Positions 1 through 8,373 of a stretch of DNA of 64,000 bases are shown here, in pieces (within the stretch, counting starts at the first letter, position 1; every line of letters starts with the position of its first letter). The DNA is from Endobugula sp965225895 (GTDB taxonomy: Bacteria > Pseudomonadota > Gammaproteobacteria > Pseudomonadales > Cellvibrionaceae). Under the pieces are notes generated by a model, which was not told the origin of the DNA, ran no database searches, and saw only the letters and a program-made list of their open reading frames with translations. The DNA is taken from NCBI GenBank assembly GCA_965225895.1, contig CBDDBR010000011.1, positions 186,001-250,000 of the forward strand, given 5' to 3'. The position numbers and the translations under genes are program-made.

Positions 1-519
1 ATCGGTGAAAATAGGAATGGATAATTGCCTGCTAATAGTATCCGCAAAAAAAGCAGCAGGGTTAAACCCGCGAGCCCATTGTTTTTTCCAGTGTTGAGGT
101 ACCGCAACAATAAGATCAGGCAGTGGTATATGTTGTTGTACATAATGGTCTTGAATCTGCTTGGTGAAAACATCAGATAAGGCTTTGCCAGCAAAAAAAT
201 CATGCTTTTCTTTAAAGCGAATAATAAGGTCAGATAATGGAGTTTGGTAAATAAAAGGGCTAAATGTTCGATCAAAACACGGCGTGTGTTGTAAGCAGTC
301 GCCACAGAATAGCGCGTTATGTGTTAGAGGAATACCACAGCACGTACAGCGATGTATTGGGCTATGTAAAAACTGGGTTTGGCAAGATTGGCATATGCGC
401 TTGGTGGTGAGTGTATGGCATAGTAAACAGTGATGTTTAGAGCGTAATCGTGTGGCTAATGTGAGCGATACGCGATTCTTTAATTTGTAGTAGAGTCCTA
501 GCAATTCCTTCTGTATCAT
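1..519 (-). CDS. comF: ComF family protein (phosphoribosyltransferase-like), 3' end cut off by window
   Basis: Read on the minus strand from an ATG at 519-517, this gives 173 residues and runs off the window, so the C-terminus is missing. Residues 31-75 hold paired cysteines (C31/C34, C43/C46, C58/C60/C61, C72/C75), the double zinc-ribbon layout of ComF/GntX proteins. Further on a VAVPQHW...RGFN stretch (about 138-153) matches the start of the phosphoribosyltransferase fold. ComF proteins are linked to DNA uptake, and the E. coli relative GntX is encoded beside bioH. The family's exact reaction is not settled. It is divergent from bioB and shares a 142-base gap with it. The family call is firm; the role in competence here is inference. 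Confidence 0.88.
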   Translation of the reverse strand, partial: MIQKELLGLYYKLKNRVSLTLATRLRSKHHCLLCHTLTTKRICQSCQTQFLHSPIHRCTCCGIPLTHNALFCGDCLQHTPCFDRTFSPFIYQTPLSDLIIRFKEKHDFFAGKALSDVFTKQIQDHYVQQHIPLPDLIVAVPQHWKKQWARGFNPAAFFADTISRQLSIPIFTD

Positions 520-521
520 AT

Positions 522-554
522 TAGTTAACCTATAACTCCATTTTTGGTTGACAG
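522..554. promoter_or_regulatory. Candidate BirA operator (biotin repressor site)
   Basis: Two inverted 9-base half sites, TAGTTAACC (522-530) and GGTTGACAG (546-554), are separated by exactly 15 bases. Each matches 7 of 9 positions of the known BirA half sites TTGTAAACC and GGTTTACAA, at a spacing used in other proteobacteria. The site lies between comF and bioB and contains a TTGACA (548-553). A possible promoter toward comF (TTGTGT, 17 bases, TAATTA on the minus strand, within 563-591) lies beside it. Repression of the bio genes by BirA-biotinyl-AMP is the expected role, inferred from position and sequence. Confidence 0.62.
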
Positions 555-661
555 CTAGCGCTTAATTACAGCGGGTTGTTTTCGTACACAATATATGTCT
601 TGTGTGTGCATTCCTTTGGGGTGACTATTTATTGGATTAACCAACTATTTTGAGAGCGTAC

Positions 662-1765
662 ATGTCATCTTCACATCATTCTATAGAACCGTTCACAAAA
701 AAAGAAAACGTAAGTCATGAACATTCATTACGCCATGACTGGAAGAGAGACGAGGTATCACGCCTTTTTTCTTTACCGTTCAATGACTTAATGTTTCAAG
801 CACAAACGGTACATCGCGAGCATTTTAACCCAAATCATGTGCAAGTCAGTACCTTATGCTCTATAAAAACGGGCGCCTGTCCGGAAGATTGCAAGTATTG
901 CCCGCAAAGTGCGCGCTATGACACGGGTCTTGAACGTGAAAAGTTGATGAAAGTTGAAGCTGTCATAGAAGAGGCAAAATCGGCGAAGGCCAGTGGCGCC
1001 ACTCGCTTTTGTATGGGCGCTGCGTGGCGTTCACCCAAAAACAAAGATTTGCCATATGTTGTAGAGATGGTCAAAGGTGTAAAAGCATTAGGTCTTGAAA
1101 CGTGTATGACATTAGGCATGTTAGATGATGCGCAATCCGCAGAACTTGCCGAAGCGGGTTTGGATTACTACAACCATAACCTCGACACATCACCAGAATA
1201 TTACGGTGACATTATTACTACGCGTACTTACGAAGACCGACTCAATACATTACAAAATGTACGTGATGCAGGCATGAAAGTATGCAGTGGCGGTATTGTC
1301 GGTATGGGTGAGGGCGAAAAAGACCGTGTGGGTTTATTGTTGCAGCTAGCGAATATGCCTGTTCACCCTGAATCAGTCCCTATTAATATGCTAGTACGAG
1401 TAGAAGGTACGCCGCTAGAGGATTTAGAAGATTTTGATGCGTTCGACTTTATCCGTACCGTGGCTGTCGCTAGAATTTTAATGCCAAAGTCTCACGTACG
1501 TTTATCGGCAGGTCGTGAAGAAATGAATGAGCAAATGCAAGCCATGGCTTTTATGGCTGGTGCCAACTCTATTTTTTATGGTGAAAAATTATTAACCACC
1601 GCCAATCCCGAAGCCAATAAAGATATGCAGCTATTTAAGCGCTTAGGTATTGAGCCAGAACCCTATTCTGCGGTTGAAAACCGTCGTGATAACCCTGTTG
1701 AAGTCTATGAGCCTAATGTTGCGAAAGCACCAGAGTCAGCATTATTTTACAACGTGGCAAATTAA
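662..1765 (+). CDS. bioB: Biotin synthase, radical SAM enzyme
   Basis: BioB inserts sulfur into dethiobiotin to make biotin, the last step of the pathway. The cluster-binding motif C73-x3-C77-x2-C80 (CPEDCKYC) binds the SAM-dependent 4Fe-4S cluster. Downstream conserved stretches such as YYNHNLDTS and the late R-L-S-A-G-R motif, where the arginine is a ligand of the second cluster, are present. I chose ATG 662 (367 residues) because a TGAGAG stands 5-9 bases upstream; an in-frame TTG at 650 would add four residues. The N-terminus is about 20 residues longer than E. coli BioB. It is first gene of the bio cluster, behind the candidate BirA operator. Confidence 0.97.
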   Translation: MSSSHHSIEPFTKKENVSHEHSLRHDWKRDEVSRLFSLPFNDLMFQAQTVHREHFNPNHVQVSTLCSIKTGACPEDCKYCPQSARYDTGLEREKLMKVEAVIEEAKSAKASGATRFCMGAAWRSPKNKDLPYVVEMVKGVKALGLETCMTLGMLDDAQSAELAEAGLDYYNHNLDTSPEYYGDIITTRTYEDRLNTLQNVRDAGMKVCSGGIVGMGEGEKDRVGLLLQLANMPVHPESVPINMLVRVEGTPLEDLEDFDAFDFIRTVAVARILMPKSHVRLSAGREEMNEQMQAMAFMAGANSIFYGEKLLTTANPEANKDMQLFKRLGIEPEPYSAVENRRDNPVEVYEPNVAKAPESALFYNVAN

Positions 1766-1835
1766 AGGGGCGATGTAACGGGTTGTATTCAACACGGGTT
1801 ATTGTCTATTACATCAATCACAGAACTGTCTGTTT

Positions 1836-3023
1836 ATGACGCCATTTGATCAAGAACTATGTGCGGTATTAGCGCAACGCCAAGCAGAGCAGCGCTATCG
1901 TCAACGTTCTATTGCATCATCACCGCAAGACGCGCAAGTCACGGTGAATGGTGCTTCCTACCTTGCTTTTTGCAGTAATGATTACTTAGGCTTGGCCAAT
2001 CACCCTGACATTATTACAGCATTACAAGCTACCGCTGCTGACATGGGGGTGGGTAGCGGTGCTTCGCATTTAGTGCACGGGCATAGTCATCATCACCATC
2101 AGCTAGAAGAAGATATTGCGCGCTTCACTGGGCGTGAGCGAGCCTTATTGTTTTCTACAGGGTATATGGCGAATATGGGGGTGGTGTCGGCCTTGGTTGG
2201 GCGTGGTGATACGGTATATGAAGATCGCTTAAATCATGCCTCATTAATTGATGCGGGTTTATTAAGTCGAGCCAAGGTTAAACGCTATCAGCATAATAAT
2301 CTTGAACAATTAGAGCGTATGCTTGCGGCGGATAACAGCCGTAGAAAGCTAGTGGTGGTAGATGGTGTATTTAGTATGGATGGCGATTTAGCACCTTTAG
2401 ATCAGTTGTCGGCATTATGTCATCGCTATCAAGCACAATTAATGGTTGATGATGCCCATGGCTTTGGGGTGCTAGGTGCCAATGGGGGAGGGTGTGCAGA
2501 ACACTTTCAGTTATCTTCGGCTGAGTTACCTATATTAATGGGCACCTTGGGTAAATCCTTTGGTACCTTTGGTGCTTTTGTCGCAGGCTCTGAAGCGTTA
2601 ATTGAAACGCTGATACAATTTGCTCGTACCTATATTTACACCACTGCATTACCGCCTGCCATAGCTGCAGCCACACAGGTGAGTGTGTCTTTACTTCAGC
2701 ACGATGTGGCGCGGCGACAGCGACTGCATCAGCGTATTGCGTATTTTCGTGAGTGTGCAGCCGCTGTAGATATTCCTTTAATGCCGTCATTAACCCCGAT
2801 ACAGCCTGTGGTGTTAGGTGATGATCATAATGTTATGGCGGTAGCCAATATATTGCGAGAGCAAGGTGTATTAGTAGGGGCTATTCGCCCGCCAACGGTA
2901 CCAGAAGGCACGGGACGTTTACGTATTACTATTAATGCCAATCATAGTGAGGCGGATATTGACTGTCTTATTAGCGCTTTGCAGCAAGCTTTCGTTGTAG
3001 TTAAAACCGAGGCATGTGAGTGA
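1836..3023 (+). CDS. bioF: 8-amino-7-oxononanoate synthase
   Basis: BioF is a PLP enzyme that condenses pimeloyl-ACP (or -CoA) with L-alanine to give 8-amino-7-oxononanoate. The 395-residue length fits the family. The PLP-lysine motif GTLGKSFGTFG places the Schiff-base lysine at K240; D205-x-A-H (DDAHG, 205-209) and the HGHSHHHHQLE segment near 81-91 are typical of alpha-oxoamine synthases. It starts 70 bases after bioB and its last four bases overlap the GTG start of bioHC, implying translational coupling. The histidine run at 84-88 is a mild peculiarity. Confidence 0.96.
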   Translation: MTPFDQELCAVLAQRQAEQRYRQRSIASSPQDAQVTVNGASYLAFCSNDYLGLANHPDIITALQATAADMGVGSGASHLVHGHSHHHHQLEEDIARFTGRERALLFSTGYMANMGVVSALVGRGDTVYEDRLNHASLIDAGLLSRAKVKRYQHNNLEQLERMLAADNSRRKLVVVDGVFSMDGDLAPLDQLSALCHRYQAQLMVDDAHGFGVLGANGGGCAEHFQLSSAELPILMGTLGKSFGTFGAFVAGSEALIETLIQFARTYIYTTALPPAIAAATQVSVSLLQHDVARRQRLHQRIAYFRECAAAVDIPLMPSLTPIQPVVLGDDHNVMAVANILREQGVLVGAIRPPTVPEGTGRLRITINANHSEADIDCLISALQQAFVVVKTEACE

Positions 3024-4600
3024 AAATTTTTCCTTGCAGCTCCAAGTCCCCTTTATTAGCGACCCCCATTGTTTTACTCAATGGGTGGTGTATGAGTGAT
3101 AACGTATGGGAGCCACTATTACCCACGTTGCAGTCATTGACGGATGTTTATGTATTAACGGTGACGCAGTATCAGCCATTAGATGCCTTATGTGAGACGA
3201 TAATTTCTCAATTGCCAAAACGCAGTGTATTGTTGGGTTGGTCTTTAGGGGGGATGATAGCCACGCATATTGCTGCTCACTTTCCCCAGCGCGTAGAGGC
3301 TTTAGTGACATTGGCCAGTAATGCACAATTTGTTGCTGATGACGGCTGGGATCATGGTATGGCGCAAGGTGTATTTGCTGCATTTTATCAATCGTGGCAA
3401 GGCCATCCACAAAAAACACGACAGCGTTTTTTGGCGTTGATTGCTCAAGGCGATGAGCAGGCACGGGAACAGCAACGTTACCTTACGGCGTTAGAGCGTG
3501 ATGAGTCTTCTACATCCTTGGCCTCATGGCGTGATAATCCCAGTAATGCTTTAGTAGGCTTGGCGTTGTTGCGTGAAATAAAAAACCAGCCAGTAATAAC
3601 GCATATTCAATGCCCTGTTTTACATTGCTATGGTGATAGCGATGCACTGGTGCCTGTATCCGTAGTAGAGCATATGCGTGTACAGGCTCCTCAGCATCAT
3701 TATTATGTTGTGCCTAAAACGGGGCACCTATTGCCTTATGTGGCGGATCGAATAGCGCCGCAAATAAGTGCTTTTTTACAAGCACCTGTACAAGATCAGC
3801 AGCATGAGCTTAAGCAGGCCATAGCTACATCTTTTAGTCGTTCGGCTACACGTTATGATCAAGCCGCTCAGGTGCAGCAGCAAGCAGGTCAGAAATTGTT
3901 GCAAGCGATGCAGTCGCATATAACACCTTCAGCGCCTATTAATGCGATTGCAGATATTGGTTGTGGCACAGGCTTTTTTGCGCAAGCACTTGTTGACCAT
4001 TATCATCCCCAACAATATATGGGGGTTGATCTCGCGCAAGGAATGTTAGATGTAGCTGCTAGCAATAATGCGCACTTACCAATGGCAACATGGCATTGTA
4101 ACGACGCGGAAAAATTACCATTGAGCGACCATTCGGTAGATATTATTTATGCGAATTTTTCATTACAGTGGTGTGAAGATTTACCTGCATTAATGGCGGG
4201 TTTTTTTCGGGTGCTTAAGCCAGGTGGTTATTGTTGTTTTACATCATTAGGGTCACAAACTTTGCATGAGTTACGCGAGGCTTGGGCAGTACTTGATCAG
4301 TTGAACCACGTGAATCAGTTTTTCGATAAAGAGCGATGGGATTGTGCTATCGAGCAGCAACACTTTTTGCGAGAACATCACCAGCAATATCAAGCGGTAT
4401 CATTTTTTGATACCCCGACACAATTGCTACGGTCGTTGAAAGAGATTGGAGCTAATGTCGTTAAAGGTGAGCGGCAAACGGCACTTATGGGTAAACAAAA
4501 ATTTGCACGTTTGGTTGCTGCGCTCGAACAATATAGGCAAGCGCAAGGTTTGCCTGCCAGTTATGTTATTGATGAATGGATTTTGCGTAAGCCACAATAA
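3020..4600 (+). CDS. bioHC: Fused pimeloyl-ACP methyl ester esterase / malonyl-ACP O-methyltransferase (BioHC)
   Basis: One 526-residue reading frame carries two biotin enzymes. Residues 1-255 are BioH, an alpha/beta hydrolase with nucleophile S75 in GWSLGG, catalytic D208 (DALVP) and H236 (TGHLLP). Residues about 262-526 are BioC, with SAM motif ADIGCGTGFF (311-320), acidic motif GVDLAQGML and LKPGGYCCF. BioC methylates malonyl-ACP so the fatty acid system can build pimeloyl-ACP methyl ester; BioH then removes the methyl group. The two opposite activities share one polypeptide, as in annotated BioHC proteins of Saccharophagus and Teredinibacter. Starts with GTG overlapping the bioF stop. No frameshift is visible at the junction. 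Confidence 0.94.
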   Translation: MKIFPCSSKSPLLATPIVLLNGWCMSDNVWEPLLPTLQSLTDVYVLTVTQYQPLDALCETIISQLPKRSVLLGWSLGGMIATHIAAHFPQRVEALVTLASNAQFVADDGWDHGMAQGVFAAFYQSWQGHPQKTRQRFLALIAQGDEQAREQQRYLTALERDESSTSLASWRDNPSNALVGLALLREIKNQPVITHIQCPVLHCYGDSDALVPVSVVEHMRVQAPQHHYYVVPKTGHLLPYVADRIAPQISAFLQAPVQDQQHELKQAIATSFSRSATRYDQAAQVQQQAGQKLLQAMQSHITPSAPINAIADIGCGTGFFAQALVDHYHPQQYMGVDLAQGMLDVAASNNAHLPMATWHCNDAEKLPLSDHSVDIIYANFSLQWCEDLPALMAGFFRVLKPGGYCCFTSLGSQTLHELREAWAVLDQLNHVNQFFDKERWDCAIEQQHFLREHHQQYQAVSFFDTPTQLLRSLKEIGANVVKGERQTALMGKQKFARLVAALEQYRQAQGLPASYVIDEWILRKPQ

Positions 4601-4707
4601 CCACTCTGTGTATGGGCGTTCTTTTGTTCTTTCTTCTTGTCATTTTTTAAACCGCTGTTTATTTTTCTATGCCATGCAATAGGGCGGGTAATACTGTAAT
4701 TTTAATC

Positions 4708-4735
4708 AATACCCTTTGTTAACTTATGGGTATTG
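4708..4735 (+). promoter_or_regulatory. Perfect 8-bp hairpin between bioHC and the sensor kinase
   Basis: CAATACCC (4708-4715) and GGGTATTG (4728-4735) are exact complements around a 12-base loop. No T-tract follows, so it is not a standard intrinsic terminator. It lies in the 266-base gap after bioHC and may protect a 3' end or attenuate transcription into the signalling cassette. Confidence 0.4.
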
Positions 4736-4793
4736 GTGGCTATTTCTCGCTTTGTGATCATTTCTTGTGAATTCTTCTTTATATTTATAAGTC

Positions 4794-4809
4794 TGACACA
4801 AAAGTGTCA
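4794..4809. promoter_or_regulatory. Inverted repeat TGACAC-AAAA-GTGTCA, candidate operator
   Basis: A perfect 6+6 inverted repeat with a 4-base spacer lies 57 bases before the sensor kinase start, next to a TA-rich stretch (4809-4817) that could include a -10 element. The symmetry suggests a dimeric regulator. No specific regulator can be named. Confidence 0.4.
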
Positions 4810-4866
4810 TATATCTATGGTCTTATGCCTTGGTTAGTCTGTTCTAGACGTTTTCGAGGGTAAGCC

Positions 4867-7437
4867 ATGTTCGCGGGATTTAATTTTAAGAAATATCAAG
4901 CCATTATTATGGCGATTATTGCCTTCCTGTTATTGGTTGTTGGTATCTTAGGCTTAAACTTTTATATTTCATTTGAGGCGCAAGCGCATGCGCAAGAAAT
5001 CAACATTGCAGGTCGTCAGCGTATGTTATCGCAGCGAATTGCAAAATCTTTGTTTGATGCCGAAATACAGTTTTTAGAAGGCGATGTCGGTAAATATAAA
5101 GCCCCCTTAGGAGAGCTTCGACAATCGGTACATGCTTTTGATGATGTGATTCGTACTTTTATCTCAGGTGGTAATGTCACTGTTGGCGAAATGTCAGGTC
5201 AATTTTTGACACAAGTTAAAACAGAAAAAGGGCGTCAGATATTATCGGAAGCATTAACGATATGGGAACCGTTTACGCAAGAGTTTTCGAGCCTTGAAGA
5301 GCAAATTGGTTATTTTGAAACGGCATCATTTGACAGTAGTACGATTTCTCTATTGGAGACAGCCGTTAAATATGCAGAAAAAAATGACGAAAAATTACTC
5401 GCTCTTATGGATCAATTAGTCACCGAATCTGAGTCGTTGGCACTTGATAGTCATACGATGAATATGGTTGGCCGTCAACGTATGTTGTCACAGCAAGTTG
5501 TAAAATCCCTGTTAGTGACGACGAACGCTTTCCGTTCAGGGAATAACTTTACGCCAGCATTAAAGCAGTTAGTGGCTGCAACGGAATTGTTTGATAATAT
5601 TTTGTTAGGTTTAAAAAATGGTGAGCTATATGATGGTGAAGATGAACCTTCTATTCCTGTGCCACTATTATCCGAAAAAGTATCAGAAACCATTATTCTT
5701 GATGCCTTAGCGGTCTGGAAACCACTATTAGGGCACATTATTCGTATTGAAAATGTAATGCAAAGTAATGGTGTTATTGAAAGTGATGTACGCCGTTCAT
5801 TTATTTCGGCGACACAATATGCAGAAGAAAATATTAATACGCTGTTAAATTTAATGAATAATCTAACTATTGATATACAGCAATCTTCAGAGGCAACGGC
5901 AAATTTTTCTCGTAGATTACAAGTTGCGGGTATTTTGTTGGCTCTATGTATTTTTGCGTTTATAGCGTATGAGTTTTTTGGGCAATTACGTATGAGTGAC
6001 TTGAGTGCAGAGCAATCAAAGAAAGAAACACAGCAAATATTAGATACGGTTGATCAAGGTCTATTTCTAATGGATAAAGACTTGGTTATGGCCAGCCAAT
6101 ACTCTAAGCGTATGGAATCTATATTCTCTGATGCTAATATAGCAGGAAGAGAATTTTCTTCTTATATTGAAAATGTAGTTTCGGAAAAAGACGCTAAACG
6201 AGTGAAACGCTTTTTTAATCTATTATTTGATCCCCATAAAAAACAGCAGTTGTTGGGTGATTTAAACCCATTAAAGCAAGTGTCTGTGCAAATTAAAGAT
6301 CACCACGGTAAGTTTTTTAATAAATATTTGAGTTTTTCTTTTTCTAGAATTAATGATGAATCAGGTATTAATAAAATATTAACCTCGGTAGATGATATTT
6401 CTGAAGAAGTACGATTAGCGGCAGAATTGGAGCGAGCAACCAAAAAGAATGAGCAGCAAGTGGAATTGCTAACCTCATTAATTAATAGTGATGTTGAAAT
6501 GTTGCCTGTATTCATTAAAAACGCGTATGACAAATATGAAAAAATAAATGCATTGCTTAAATCGCCCGCAAGTAGTGTGTTTGATTTTAAAGCTAAAGTG
6601 AATCGATTATTAGTGCTGATTCATAGTGTGAAAGGTGAAAGCTCTGCCCTATCATTGTCGATGGTTGCCGATATGTGTCATGAGTTTGAACAGCAACTGA
6701 TAGATCTTCGTGAGAGAACGCAATTAGCAGGTAATGACTTTTTAGGCTTGACAGTAAAGTTAGATCAGCTGCTGACGTACAATAATTTAATAAATGATTT
6801 GTACCAAAAATTATTCTCTTCGCGGTTTCCTGAAAATAATGATTCGCCTAAAAAATTAGATTGGTCGCATTTGCATACACTGTCTAACGATGTGGCACTA
6901 CGTCAAAATAAAGAAATTAGCCTTGTGATGTCGGGGTTAGATTCTCCAACAATAGATGACACATTAGCCACCCATTTAAATGCAATATCTGTACAGCTTA
7001 TTCGTAATTCTATTGTTCATGGTATTGAGTCAAGCCACCAGCGAATTGAGCGTAATAAATACCCTAAAGGAAAAATTTCCATTACCTTAGCGCAAGAGGT
7101 GGGTGGCGGTTATTTGTATTTATATAAAGATGATGGTCAAGGTATTGATATTAAAAAAGTCATTGATAGAGCCGTAAATGCAGGCATTATTAGTCACGAA
7201 GACACCGTGGGCATGAGTAAAAAAACGGCAGCAAAATTAATTCTATCACCTGAGGTGTCAACAACAGATGGTGTAGAAATGGATGCAGGACGTGGAGTAG
7301 GTATGGCGGCGGTGAGTGAGGCTGTTGATGCTCTAGGAGGAAAAATTTCTATTTCAACGAATGCAGGTAGAGGCACAGTATTTAAAATTCGCTTTGCACA
7401 TAAACAAGTCAATAAACGTGCTAAAAAAGTTGCGTAA
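4867..7437 (+). CDS. Membrane CheA-like histidine kinase with two PilJ/NarX-type sensor segments
   Basis: The 856-residue protein has a membrane segment at about 11-34, a periplasmic region with two sensor repeats and a second membrane segment at about 352-370. Each repeat opens with the same signature (NIAGRQRMLSQR 46-57; NMVGRQRMLSQQ 199-210) found at the start of PilJ N-terminal domains and resembling the NarX nitrate P-box. A PAS-like stretch follows (390-510), then an HPt-like helix with candidate phosphate acceptor H586 in IHSVKGESSAL, and a CheA-type ATPase: N-box RNSIVHGIE (N714), DDGQGI (755-760), GRGVGM (809-814). No CheW or receiver domain is visible. It stands between bioHC and bioD, upstream of a receiver and a CheX-like gene. 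Kinase activity is strongly suggested; the ligand is unknown. Confidence 0.85.
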   Translation: MFAGFNFKKYQAIIMAIIAFLLLVVGILGLNFYISFEAQAHAQEINIAGRQRMLSQRIAKSLFDAEIQFLEGDVGKYKAPLGELRQSVHAFDDVIRTFISGGNVTVGEMSGQFLTQVKTEKGRQILSEALTIWEPFTQEFSSLEEQIGYFETASFDSSTISLLETAVKYAEKNDEKLLALMDQLVTESESLALDSHTMNMVGRQRMLSQQVVKSLLVTTNAFRSGNNFTPALKQLVAATELFDNILLGLKNGELYDGEDEPSIPVPLLSEKVSETIILDALAVWKPLLGHIIRIENVMQSNGVIESDVRRSFISATQYAEENINTLLNLMNNLTIDIQQSSEATANFSRRLQVAGILLALCIFAFIAYEFFGQLRMSDLSAEQSKKETQQILDTVDQGLFLMDKDLVMASQYSKRMESIFSDANIAGREFSSYIENVVSEKDAKRVKRFFNLLFDPHKKQQLLGDLNPLKQVSVQIKDHHGKFFNKYLSFSFSRINDESGINKILTSVDDISEEVRLAAELERATKKNEQQVELLTSLINSDVEMLPVFIKNAYDKYEKINALLKSPASSVFDFKAKVNRLLVLIHSVKGESSALSLSMVADMCHEFEQQLIDLRERTQLAGNDFLGLTVKLDQLLTYNNLINDLYQKLFSSRFPENNDSPKKLDWSHLHTLSNDVALRQNKEISLVMSGLDSPTIDDTLATHLNAISVQLIRNSIVHGIESSHQRIERNKYPKGKISITLAQEVGGGYLYLYKDDGQGIDIKKVIDRAVNAGIISHEDTVGMSKKTAAKLILSPEVSTTDGVEMDAGRGVGMAAVSEAVDALGGKISISTNAGRGTVFKIRFAHKQVNKRAKKVA

Positions 7438-7464
7438 ATAATAATGATAAAAAGAGGGTGATGC

Positions 7465-7830
7465 ATGTATAAATTAATGGTTGTTGATGACTCGATGTTA
7501 ATACGAAAAAAAATTATTCGTGAGCATGATGATAATAAATTTTTATTGGTAGGTGAGGCATCCAATGGTTTAGAGGCAGTGCGTCTATTTAAAATGCATC
7601 GTCCTGATGTAGTAACAATGGATTTAACCATGCCGCATCTCGATGGTATTCAGTGTATTGAGCAGTTGATGGAAATAGACCCCAATGTCAATGTGTTAGT
7701 GATTTCAGCATTGTCGGATGAAGATACAGGTATGGAAGCTTTAGAAAAAGGAGCAAAGGGCTTTGTTAATAAACCCTTTACAGAAGAGCAAATAACAGAA
7801 GCATTAGATATTATTATTGCTGACGAGTGA
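7465..7830 (+). CDS. Stand-alone response regulator receiver (CheY-like)
   Basis: At 121 residues this is only a receiver domain, with no output domain. The acid pair D8/D9, phosphorylation site D53 (VTMDLTMP), S81 and K103 (NKPF) are all in place. It starts 27 bases after the kinase gene behind a good ribosome site (GAGGGTG), so the kinase H586 is the obvious phosphate donor. A CheX-like phosphatase follows 7 bases later. Such single-domain regulators act by protein-protein contact or phosphorelay; the target is not encoded next door. Confidence 0.92.
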   Translation: MYKLMVVDDSMLIRKKIIREHDDNKFLLVGEASNGLEAVRLFKMHRPDVVTMDLTMPHLDGIQCIEQLMEIDPNVNVLVISALSDEDTGMEALEKGAKGFVNKPFTEEQITEALDIIIADE

Positions 7831-7837
7831 AAACGTA

Positions 7838-8287
7838 ATGATTGAAAAGAAGTTACAGATATTTATTGATGGTATTGTGAATTATTTTAACCATACCTCA
7901 GATAAATCAATAGAAGTAGGCACCCCGTATTTATTAACGCCCGAAGAAACAGTGCCTGGTGATTATACGGGTGTTATTGCTATTTCTGGTGCATATAACG
8001 GATGTTGTTATTTTACAGCGCCATCTATTTTATTGAAGCATTTGGTGATGAGTATTGGAGAGAAAGATACTTCCGAAGCTATGTTGTTAGATGCTGCTGG
8101 TGAAGTGGCCAATACCTTATCAGGAAATGCACGAAAAGAATTGGGTAGTGATTTTATTATTTCGGTGCCTACGGTTGTTAAAGGTGTGCACAACATTATG
8201 GATGTACCCGAGACACAACGAATTTATGCGATCCCGATTCATTGGCACACTTATAAAGCCCTGTTGGGCGTGTGTTTACTCGATTAA
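7838..8287 (+). CDS. CheX-like chemotaxis phosphatase
   Basis: The 149-residue product contains DAAGEVANTLSGNARKELG (85-103), which fits the CheX/CheC phosphatase helix E-x-x-N (E89, N92) followed by G96-N97. CheX dephosphorylates CheY-like receivers, so it probably resets the receiver encoded just upstream. I chose ATG 7838; an in-frame TTG at 7817 would overlap the receiver gene. Assignment rests on the motif and on context, since the rest of the sequence is not recognisable at a glance. Confidence 0.8.
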   Translation: MIEKKLQIFIDGIVNYFNHTSDKSIEVGTPYLLTPEETVPGDYTGVIAISGAYNGCCYFTAPSILLKHLVMSIGEKDTSEAMLLDAAGEVANTLSGNARKELGSDFIISVPTVVKGVHNIMDVPETQRIYAIPIHWHTYKALLGVCLLD

Positions 8288-8373
8288 TGTGAGGCTAATA
8301 ATATATTCGAGGTGATAGGAAGGCAGGCGCTTATTGGGTACACTAGCGTCTTTTAAATAGGCTGAGAATAATA

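Noticed and set aside
4446..4682. Plus-strand frame of 78 residues overlapping the end of bioHC
   Set aside because: Lies in another frame of the conserved BioC C-terminus and has no convincing start.
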